Origin: Candidatus Odyssella sp.
GTDB lineage: Bacteria > Pseudomonadota > Alphaproteobacteria > Paracaedibacterales > CAITNM01
Direction of reading: 5' to 3'
Length of the DNA: 61,233 nt
Assembly (NCBI GenBank): GCA_020726185.1
Contig: DYTB01000006.1
Span: forward strand, 1-61,233
Part shown: positions 16,950 to 24,576 of the stretch, one piece after another
Position numbering within the stretch: the first letter of the stretch is position 1
Layout of the letters: every line of letters begins with the position of its first letter
Translations under genes and position numbers: made by a program
Notes under the pieces: generated by a model
Seen by the model: only the letters and a program-made list of their open reading frames with translations
The model's database searches: none
What the model was told of the DNA's origin: nothing

Positions 16950-18080
16950 CTAATACATTTGGGGGTCTGATAAATCTTTTAATACCAATCGTTTGCTGAA
17001 AACTTTATACGTCCAGGTGATATAAGCAAGCACAAACGGTAGGAATATCAATACAGCGATAAGCATAATAAATAGGGTAAGCCTTGATGAAGAAGCATCC
17101 CAAATAGTTAAGCTATGATTTGGCGCAAGTGTTGATGGTAAAATAAAGGGAAAAGTTGCCAAACCAGCTGTAGCAATCACCCCGATAATACTAATTGAGG
17201 TTCCCAAAAAGCCAACAATGGCTTTTCTTTTACCTGAAACCATCGAAACTAAAAACCCGAAGCAAGCAAGCAGTGTTGCAATCATTGCACTGCTACCAAA
17301 AAAGCGCAGAGATAGCTCATCACTTTCTTCTATAAATTGCATGCCAACTATTTTTGCTAATATATTTTGCGATCCAGATGTTTCTTCAAGAGTGAATCCA
17401 AAGCATGTTCTATTTAAAACAATTCCAGCGCTTGCAAAACAAATAAGCGCTAGAAATGAAAAAGTTTTTTGAACCCCATGCGCTTTTTGAGCAATGGGAT
17501 GATCTACTTTTAATCGTAAATAAGCAGCGCCATGCGCTATTAGCATGTTTAGAGAAACCAAGCCTGCAAGCAAAGTAAATGGATTAAATAATTCAAAAAA
17601 TACACTTTTTGTTTTGAGCATTAGGCTTTCGTCAAAAACAAAAGGAAGTCCCAGAATGGTGTTGCCAACAGCTATTCCAAAAACCAAACACGGAATAATA
17701 CTTGTAATACAAAGTGCCCAATCCCAACGATTTCGCCATTCTTGGCTCGGCATTTTACTACGAAATTTTAAACCAACAGGGCGTATAATTAAACACGCAA
17801 GTACCAAAAACATAGCTAAATACATGGTTGAAAAAGCCACTGCGTACACAATTGGCCAAGCAGCAAAAAGAGCGCCAGCTCCCAATATAAGCCAAACTTG
17901 GTTGCTTTCCCAAACAGGTGCAATAGTATTAATCATTAATCGACGCTCATCATCTGTTTTAGCTAAAGCAGTAAGTAAGCTGGCAATGCCTAAATCAAAC
18001 CCATCAGTTAAGGCAAAACCTGTCAGCAAAACACCAAGCAAAACCCACCAGATGATTTGTAACATTTCAAGTGATGGCAT
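16950..18080 (-). CDS. cydB: Cytochrome bd ubiquinol oxidase subunit II
   Basis: Integral membrane subunit of the high-affinity quinol oxidase. About eight or nine helices. The family start LQIIWWVLLGVLLTGFALTD is followed by DGFDLGIASLLTAL, then APVWESNQVWLILGAGALFAA. Length is 376 residues, as usual. The ATG lies 1 bp after the cydA stop. It works with CydA and CydX to reduce oxygen at low tension, a plausible respiratory route inside a host cell. Confidence 0.97.
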   Translation of the reverse strand: MPSLEMLQIIWWVLLGVLLTGFALTDGFDLGIASLLTALAKTDDERRLMINTIAPVWESNQVWLILGAGALFAAWPIVYAVAFSTMYLAMFLVLACLIIRPVGLKFRSKMPSQEWRNRWDWALCITSIIPCLVFGIAVGNTILGLPFVFDESLMLKTKSVFFELFNPFTLLAGLVSLNMLIAHGAAYLRLKVDHPIAQKAHGVQKTFSFLALICFASAGIVLNRTCFGFTLEETSGSQNILAKIVGMQFIEESDELSLRFFGSSAMIATLLACFGFLVSMVSGKRKAIVGFLGTSISIIGVIATAGLATFPFILPSTLAPNHSLTIWDASSSRLTLFIMLIAVLIFLPFVLAYITWTYKVFSKRLVLKDLSDPQMY

Positions 18081-18081
18081 G

Positions 18082-19629
18082 TTACGCTCCCTTTGTTTTT
18101 GAAAACATGTCAGGGCCAGCTTTTATATATTTTTTTAAAAGCATCACATCAAACACTAAAAGAATTGAATAGAAAACCACGAACATTGATAAGGAAATAA
18201 CGAGAGATGATTTATCAAGGTTTGAAGCAGCCATAGAGGTTGGCAGCACGCCTTCAATTGCCCAAGGTTGACGCCCGTGTTCAGCAACAAACCAGCCACA
18301 CATAATAGCAATCCAAGGCAGCGGCAAAATAACAAGACCACTACGTAAATACCACGGATGTTGAGTAAAGCTGCGTTTTACAGAATACCAAAAACCAAGA
18401 ATGAAATAAGCTAATAGAATAAATCCACAGGCAACCATGACTCGGAAAGATATGAACAATGGAACGACATTGGGAACGGTATCATGAGCAGCCTGCTTAA
18501 TGGTTTCTTCACTTACATGGTTCAGATCAGAAGTGTATTTCTTAAGCAGTAGTCCATAGCCAAGATCATTTTTGTATTTTTCAAATTGTTCTGCAGCATG
18601 ATGATTTTTTCTGTCTTTACGAAGGTCTTGTAGGGCAAGATACGCTTTCTGTCCATTTCTAATACGCGGTATTGCTAAAGCTTCAAGTTCAATGACACCA
18701 GGAATTTCTGTAGAAAAAGAACGCGTAGCAATGATTCCTAATAAATAGGGCAACTTAACTTCTAAACGGTTTTCACGTTTTTCTTGATTGGGAACCGCAA
18801 ATAGTAAAAGACTAGCTGGCGCTTTTTCTGTATGCCACATGGCTTCCATAGCAGCAATTTTCATTTTTTGGTTTTGGCTTTGGCTTGTTGTGTACCCACT
18901 TTCATCGCCTAACACAATAACGCTTAAGGCAGATGCTAAGCCAAAGCTTACAGCAACTGTCATTGAACGCTTAGCAAATTCAACATGACGTTTTTTCAAT
19001 AGGTACCACGAACTAATAGCCATAATAAACATGGCGCCAGTAACATACCCAGAGCTAACCGTGTGCACAAATTTAGACTGCGCTACTGGGTTAAAGAATA
19101 TTTCATAAAAATTGGTTAGTTCCATGCGAAGCGTATCAACATTAAAAGCTGAACCTATTGGGTTTTGCATCCATGCGTTAGCAATAAGAATCCAAAGGGC
19201 TGAAAAACTAGTACCAAAGGCTAACCCCCAAGTGACGCACAAGTGCGCCTGACGTGATAATTTATTCCACCCAAAGAAAAACAACCCAATTAAAGTAGCC
19301 TCAAGAAAAAAGGCCATCAGCCCTTCAATAGCAAGTAAAGAGCCAAAAATATCACCAACATAATGGCTGTAGTAGGCCCAGTTTGTGCCAAATTGAAATT
19401 CTAGTGTAATACCGGTAGCAACACCCATGGCAAAATTAATGCCAAACAATAATCCCCAGAATTGTGTCATTTGCTTCCAAATAGGGTTTTTGGTCATTAC
19501 ATAAACGCTTTCCATAATGGCCAATAAAAAACTTAAGCCAAGGGTTAGCGGCACAAATAGAAAGTGATACATAGCAGTAACGCCAAACTGAAGGCGAGCT
19601 AATTGAACGGCAGTTAACGATTCAAACAT
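18082..19629 (-). CDS. cydA: Cytochrome bd ubiquinol oxidase subunit I
   Basis: Heme-bearing subunit of cytochrome bd. ATG 19629 is chosen over GTG 19635 because MFESLTAVQLARLQFG fits family N-termini (515 aa). The heme d/b595 His lies in MYHFLFVPLTLGLS (about residue 22), heme b558 ligands His in FVHTVSSGYVTGAM and Met in SFRVMVACG, and GRQPWAIEGVLPT is intact. A long Q-loop (about residues 250-390, Lys/Glu-rich) indicates the E. coli-like long-loop class. The gene lies between cydP and cydB in the operon. Confidence 0.97.
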   Translation of the reverse strand: MFESLTAVQLARLQFGVTAMYHFLFVPLTLGLSFLLAIMESVYVMTKNPIWKQMTQFWGLLFGINFAMGVATGITLEFQFGTNWAYYSHYVGDIFGSLLAIEGLMAFFLEATLIGLFFFGWNKLSRQAHLCVTWGLAFGTSFSALWILIANAWMQNPIGSAFNVDTLRMELTNFYEIFFNPVAQSKFVHTVSSGYVTGAMFIMAISSWYLLKKRHVEFAKRSMTVAVSFGLASALSVIVLGDESGYTTSQSQNQKMKIAAMEAMWHTEKAPASLLLFAVPNQEKRENRLEVKLPYLLGIIATRSFSTEIPGVIELEALAIPRIRNGQKAYLALQDLRKDRKNHHAAEQFEKYKNDLGYGLLLKKYTSDLNHVSEETIKQAAHDTVPNVVPLFISFRVMVACGFILLAYFILGFWYSVKRSFTQHPWYLRSGLVILPLPWIAIMCGWFVAEHGRQPWAIEGVLPTSMAASNLDKSSLVISLSMFVVFYSILLVFDVMLLKKYIKAGPDMFSKTKGA

Positions 19630-19634
19630 ATACA

Positions 19635-19766
19635 CTACTTGGTTAGATGTTGATCAATTTGAGTAGAGCTTAAGTGTATGCGGTGGTTACGCACATAAAC
19701 AATTAAAAGCGCCAAAATGACTAGCTTAATGGCAATAGCTATTTTGATATCTTTAAATTTGGGCAT
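19635..19766 (-). CDS. cydP: CydP-like small membrane subunit of cytochrome bd
   Basis: A 43-residue single-helix protein, MPKFKDIKIAIAIKLVILAL followed by LIVYVRNHRIHLSSTQIDQHL. The Lys-Asp-Ile-x-Ile-Ala helix and the polar tail ending in a Gln/His-Leu segment resemble CydP, a small protein encoded directly upstream of cydA in many proteobacteria. GGAGGT precedes the start. The stop lies 5 bp before the cydA ATG. Assignment rests on position and pattern, not a strong motif. Confidence 0.7.
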   Translation of the reverse strand: MPKFKDIKIAIAIKLVILALLIVYVRNHRIHLSSTQIDQHLTK

Positions 19767-19904
19767 TCATACCTCCACTCAACCTCAGTATAGCGTAAGT
19801 GAATACAATTTTATAAATATTTTAAGAAGACTATAAAATATTCATTGAAAATACAACTGCATATCACTATATATAGTTAAGATAGTTTATTTTGGTTTAT
19901 TATT

Positions 19905-21446
19905 ATGTGTTTAAAGCTTTTTATTTGTCTGTGGACATACTCGCTGTGTTCAACAGTTTTTGCCGCAACTGACATTTCGGTTTGGGAGCAAGCAAGCCAA
20001 GCGCTGCAATATCAAAATAATGACCGTATCGCGCACTTCAGTACAGAATTGAGCGATCAAAAAGCACCCTTAGAATTATTTATTTCTCAACAGAAAAAGG
20101 TAATTGGGAAACTCCCTATGACTATAATAGGCGCATATTAGTATCAGCTCTGCTGTGCAAAGTAGGTTGGAAAGGCACTTTATTTTTAATGTCATCTGAA
20201 GAAAATATTCAGAAATTTTATGAAGGAAATGTTCCTCTCTGTTTGAAAAAACCTGATGCAAAAGCAGTTGTCAAAAAATATTTCATAGATATTGAAAATG
20301 CTGCAGAGAAAGGCCAAACAGGAGCGGTGTTATGTTTCATGTCTCTTTTTTATACAGAAAAAGATTGTTGGCAGCACAGTTTTTCTCATGGATTTTTTAA
20401 ATATTGCCAGAAAAACGGATACGGAAATTTTGCAAAATACGTGCTTCATCATTCGGATGATTTTTCAGGGCACAGCCAAAATATGCACAGCCAATTTAAG
20501 ATTTGGAAAGGACAATGTTTAGCGGAGGCCTTTGTAACTGAGTTAAAAAAAGGAAATGCATATTATTTTGACCATGAGAAACAAAAACTTAAAAGATTAA
20601 AATTAGAACTACCTTCTGTAAGCGCGTTGTATGTGGAATTAGCCAAACAAGCTCGTTTTGACTTAATGGATTTTGTTCTAACACATCATTCATGGCCAAA
20701 ACCTTCTATAGAAGCAGAAAATTTTGCTTTGGAGACTGTGCTAAACGCAAGAAATTACAAACGCGCAAAATGGCTACTGTCTGTTGAAAAACTTGGACAC
20801 AAACCTGAAATAATAGTTTTACACACTGCTGCAGCAAAAGCAGCGCAAGAAAGATCATGGCAAACAGTTGATGATCTGCTTGCCAATATGTATGACGAAT
20901 CACGACCTGTAACACAAGCACTGACGGATGATTTGTTTGTTTGTGCAGTGGCGTATCAAAATCATGAATACTTCAGCTTATTAACAGGCGAAAATCCCTT
21001 TGCAGTATTAACTGGTGAAGAATGGGCATATGCCCCTCCAAGCCCTCCTGCATTTGATAGAGGATTATTAGAAACCGTAAGGTTCAGATATCAAGATACG
21101 TTTAATAGATTTTTGGGTAGATACAGTGAAAAATTATCAGAAGCTGGAATGAAAGCAGCTTTAGAACAAGCTGGAAAGCCAGGAGTTAATGCAAGTTTGT
21201 ATGATTGCCTTGATACGCTTGTATACCCCGGCAGTGCGGATAATCACTACCAAGAATGTTTAAAAAGAAAACTTGGTATCCCAACTAAACGTGAATCGAT
21301 GTTTCAAATTGTAAATTTTCACCTTGAACCACTTGAACTAATTAAACTGTAACACTACAGATGTATCATCTTTTTTAGTTCCCATAACTGGTGAAGCAAA
21401 TAGTAGTAGTGCAGAAGCTGATACCGGAGCTGCAACTGACGCTTAA
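19905..21446 (+). pseudogene. Secreted protein gene broken by two frameshifts
   Basis: No family recognised. The start (ATG 19905) gives a clear signal peptide, FICLWTYSLCSTVFAATD, then about 55 codons to a stop at 20141. The downstream frame (open well before ATG 20189) continues with EKGNWETPYDYNRRILVSAL, so adding one A in the five-A run at about 20093-20097 would join the two parts. A second shift near 21342-21352 would extend the tail by 31 codons (NTTDVSSFLVPITGEANSSS onward) to TAA at 21444-21446, four bases before the converging permease gene. The restored protein would have about 510 residues, mostly helical with Ala/Glu/Lys repeats resembling ankyrin-like or HEAT-like solenoid segments; that fold is a guess. 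Confidence 0.65.
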
Positions 21447-21449
21447 TTG

Positions 21450-22691
21450 CTACTTAATCAGTTCAATAACGATAATTGCAACACCACACAAGAAAACCAG
21501 TGCCAAAATACCATTGCCTCCTACCACTTTGTAGGGGGTAATGCTGTTTGATTGACGCAATTTATACGCAACTGCCGCTGGTAGCAAAATTGCCAACACA
21601 CTCAGCGCAATTGATGCATACCCCAAAGCCATAATAAAACCATTGGGATAGAACAAAGCAAAAAATAATGGAGGCACGAATGTTAAAAGTGCCGTTTGGA
21701 ACCTCTGCCTCGATGTGTTTTTCTGCTTGAAGCTCTCAGCTAAATAATCAAATAATCCAATCGCCACCCCTAAAAATGAAGTAGAAACAGCAAAGAACGT
21801 AAAAATATTTGAACAATAGCCAATGGCACTGCTTTTGGTTATCTCGTTTAAATTGTGAATAAATGATGCAACGTTTTGTTCTTCTACCCCTGTTGATGGA
21901 GGCAAAACACCTAATGTAACAGTTTGCCATAAAATATATACAAATAGTGGTGCAATGCTTCCTGCAATAATAACTTTCCGTAAATATTTAGGATTCGGAC
22001 CAACATAATTAACAAGCGTTGGGATGCTTCCATGAAACCCGAATGATGTAAAAAACAGTGGTATTGCTAGCCAAAAAGCGCTGGGCTCACTACCAGCAGC
22101 AGCTAAATATTGAGTTTGTATAAAGGGGATAAGACAATAGACAAGGCTTAAGAAAATCCCGACTTTGAAAAATAACAAGAAACGATTTGCAAAATCTACA
22201 TGACGGGTTGATGAATAGACAAAAACCCCAAGCATTGCTGCAAATGCAAATGCCATTAATGCAAAAGGAACAGAAACACCCAAAAAATTATCGATTCCTG
22301 TTTTTAGAAAGGCTGCTCCGCCAGTAGTATAGGCGGAGAGCAACGCATAAAATAAAAAGCCAATGCTAAGTGATGCAATCCATTTTCCAAAACGGCCAAA
22401 AGTTTTCTCAGCCAAATACGATATGCTATATCCGCCACCAAACCTTAAGTTTATTTCCAAAGTAATGAGTGCTGCAAAACAGGTGAAAATCCACATAGCA
22501 ACCAATAGCAAAGAACTATTAAGGAACCCTACTTTACCAGAAGTCATAGGAAGTGCAAGCATTCCTGCACCAAAAGTTGTGCCAGCAACGATGAGTGTTG
22601 CTCCTATAAACCTACTCTTTGATGGGACTTGCATTTGTTGAGGTGCTTCCTGATTAAGAGATTCAGATACTAAACGGGTCGCTGTTTGCAT
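21450..22691 (-). CDS. TyrP/Mtr-type aromatic amino acid permease (HAAAP family)
   Basis: Inner-membrane proton symporter for tyrosine, tryptophan or phenylalanine. The family hallmark near residue 30 reads GATLIVAGTTFGAGMLALP, followed by 11 predicted helices, with FTSFGFHGSIPTLVNYVG in the middle, as in TyrP. Length (413 aa) is normal. Amino acid importers of this family are frequent in intracellular bacteria that scavenge from the host. The gene converges on the frameshifted gene with 3 bp between. Confidence 0.88.
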   Translation of the reverse strand: MQTATRLVSESLNQEAPQQMQVPSKSRFIGATLIVAGTTFGAGMLALPMTSGKVGFLNSSLLLVAMWIFTCFAALITLEINLRFGGGYSISYLAEKTFGRFGKWIASLSIGFLFYALLSAYTTGGAAFLKTGIDNFLGVSVPFALMAFAFAAMLGVFVYSSTRHVDFANRFLLFFKVGIFLSLVYCLIPFIQTQYLAAAGSEPSAFWLAIPLFFTSFGFHGSIPTLVNYVGPNPKYLRKVIIAGSIAPLFVYILWQTVTLGVLPPSTGVEEQNVASFIHNLNEITKSSAIGYCSNIFTFFAVSTSFLGVAIGLFDYLAESFKQKNTSRQRFQTALLTFVPPLFFALFYPNGFIMALGYASIALSVLAILLPAAVAYKLRQSNSITPYKVVGGNGILALVFLCGVAIIVIELIK

Positions 22692-22766
22692 GAGAAACTT
22701 ATCTAAATGGTTTCCTATATGGTAGAATGTTTTTACTTTTAAAATCTAGTCAAAATTATACTACCT

Positions 22767-23174
22767 ATGAACTTAGCTAATTTTTGGAAAAATTTTCCTG
22801 GTCAGTGGCACTTTGAAAGGTTTATTTCTGATCAGAGCATGCTGACTGGGTTTCTGAATGTGGAAAAAATAAATCCCTCTTTTTATAAAGCTCATGAAAA
22901 CGGCACATACAAAAATAGTAATGAACAAACATTTTTTCGAGACTACCAGTTCAATTGGGAAAATGAGTGTTTAAATATTTCGGGATTCAATCCAAAAGAT
23001 GGATACGTTCAGCTTCACAGTATAACTGATGCATCAAGAATACATACACACATATGTAAGCAAGATGTGTATGTATTTGAGCTGAAGAATTTTGATTTGA
23101 ATAGTTGGAGATCTGTTATTGTTATAACAGGTCCAAAAAAGAATTTAACAATAAAAACAAACTACACACGTTAA
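22767..23174 (+). CDS. DUF6314 family protein
   Basis: A 135-residue cytosolic protein resembling the DUF6314 family of alphaproteobacteria, function unknown. The visible pattern is FPGQWHFERFI at the start, then a beta-rich middle with RDYQFNWENECL and HTHICKQDVYVFEL, and the end ITGPKKNLTIKTNYTR, which corresponds to the conserved GPxKxxxxxxxYxR tail. It is divergent from the permease gene and alone on its strand before the next secreted protein. Confidence 0.7.
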   Translation: MNLANFWKNFPGQWHFERFISDQSMLTGFLNVEKINPSFYKAHENGTYKNSNEQTFFRDYQFNWENECLNISGFNPKDGYVQLHSITDASRIHTHICKQDVYVFELKNFDLNSWRSVIVITGPKKNLTIKTNYTR

Positions 23175-23229
23175 TAATAATTGATTATGAAATAAAAATG
23201 CTGCATAATAATCATATGACTTTTATTGT

Positions 23230-23895
23230 TTGTTAATTGTTTTGATTTTTAAATTATTTGTTATATTTAATGTTGTTTGCGTTGCTTATGGGGCAACTAA
23301 TCTCGATGCAGATCCAGTAGAACCACATTATAATTTAAGAACAAGAGACAAAAGAGCGCATTCTCTACATGAAGAATCAACCACCTCCTCTGCAACCTCA
23401 GCAATCACTGCTACAAAACGAGTAAGAACTTCAAAGAAAAAACTTGCGCTAACTTTAACGAGATCAGAAATTGATAATGATTTTGAAGTAATTATAGGCA
23501 ACTCAAAAAAAGCATCTGCATTAAAGAAACTTTCTTTTTCTAAAGCATCTCTCCGTTTAGCAAAACGTGTTCAAGCTATTTTACCATCCACAGAAATTAA
23601 TGAATTGGCACACATACTAGATAGAACAGGTAAACATTATCTCTTATCAAATGCAGTCTTTCAGAATGCACTCTTTAACTACGAAAAAGCTCTGGTAGAT
23701 ACAAAAAAATTCTTACAAGAAAAGTCAGAGCCACCATTTCCTTTGATTGGACTGACAGCTAGCAAAGGAACAAAAACATATGAAAGACAGCTTTTATCAA
23801 GAAGAAGATCTGCTGTTCAATACTACATGTCAGATAAAAAATTCAAAGTGCTATCCGCTGTCCATATGCTTACAGAAAGATCAAATCACTTTTAA
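23230..23895 (+). CDS. Small exported protein of unknown family with basic linker
   Basis: No family recognised. The best start is TTG 23230; it yields a hydrophobic leader, LIFKLFVIFNVVCVAYGATN, consistent with export. Residues about 35-75 are Ser/Thr-rich with a very basic cluster, TKRVRTSKKK, and the rest is helical. ATG 23217 just upstream is in another frame and closes at once. The gene ends 3 bp from the converging LOG gene. The leader, basic patch and lack of relatives would suit an exported host-interaction protein, but nothing proves it. Confidence 0.55.
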   Translation: MLIVLIFKLFVIFNVVCVAYGATNLDADPVEPHYNLRTRDKRAHSLHEESTTSSATSAITATKRVRTSKKKLALTLTRSEIDNDFEVIIGNSKKASALKKLSFSKASLRLAKRVQAILPSTEINELAHILDRTGKHYLLSNAVFQNALFNYEKALVDTKKFLQEKSEPPFPLIGLTASKGTKTYERQLLSRRRSAVQYYMSDKKFKVLSAVHMLTERSNHF

Positions 23896-23898
23896 GAA

Positions 23899-24453
23899 TT
23901 ATTTCAGCAACCGCTTCGCTGTTTTAATAACATTTTCAAGAGAATTTTCCACGTGCAAAAATTGCGCATGCTCTTTGCGTGCAAAGTCCGCATCAATAAT
24001 ATGGTGAAATAGTGAAACCAGAGGATCCCAAAAATTATTAAGGTTCGCAATAATAATTGGTTTATGGTGTAGGTTAAGTTGTTTCCAGGTCAGAATTTCA
24101 AAAAATTCATCTAAAGTTCCAAACCCACCTGGCATAATGATGAAAGCATCTGCTTTTTGAGACATTTGAAGTTTTCTAGTATGCATAGTGTCAACAACAT
24201 ATATTTCATGAAGCCCACTTTGCACTCCTTCACGTTCATCTAACTGTTCTGTCGTTACGCCCATAACAAGTCCGCCATTTTCAACAACGGTATTAGAAAC
24301 ACGCCCCATTAACCCAAGGCGCCCTCCCCCATAAACCATATTAAAGCCATTTGTAGCAATTAGCTTTCCAAGCTCTTCCGCTGATTGATAGTAGAAGGGA
24401 TCAACTCGTTCAGAAGCACCACAATATACACAAAGATATTTACCTTTAGTCAT
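23899..24453 (-). CDS. LOG family (lysine-decarboxylase-like) nucleoside 5'-monophosphate phosphoribohydrolase
   Basis: Rossmann-fold enzyme of the LOG/YgdH group, which releases the free base from cytokinin or other nucleoside monophosphates; these proteins were formerly mislabelled lysine decarboxylases. KYLCVYCGASERVDP at the start, NMVYGGGRLGLMG at about residues 38-50 and the catalytic PGGFGTLDEFFEILTWKQL are all present. Length is 184 residues. It is divergent from vgrG, sharing a 123-bp interval. Confidence 0.9.
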   Translation of the reverse strand: MTKGKYLCVYCGASERVDPFYYQSAEELGKLIATNGFNMVYGGGRLGLMGRVSNTVVENGGLVMGVTTEQLDEREGVQSGLHEIYVVDTMHTRKLQMSQKADAFIIMPGGFGTLDEFFEILTWKQLNLHHKPIIIANLNNFWDPLVSLFHHIIDADFARKEHAQFLHVENSLENVIKTAKRLLK

Positions 24454-24576
24454 GATTTACCTACCTGTTGGGCTTTATCTGTATGAATGACACTAGACAA
24501 AGGTTTTTCTTCTGTCTCAGAATGACAAACAGTACTTAACATTTCATTAAAATTATAATTTTTCAAGGGGAAGTAC

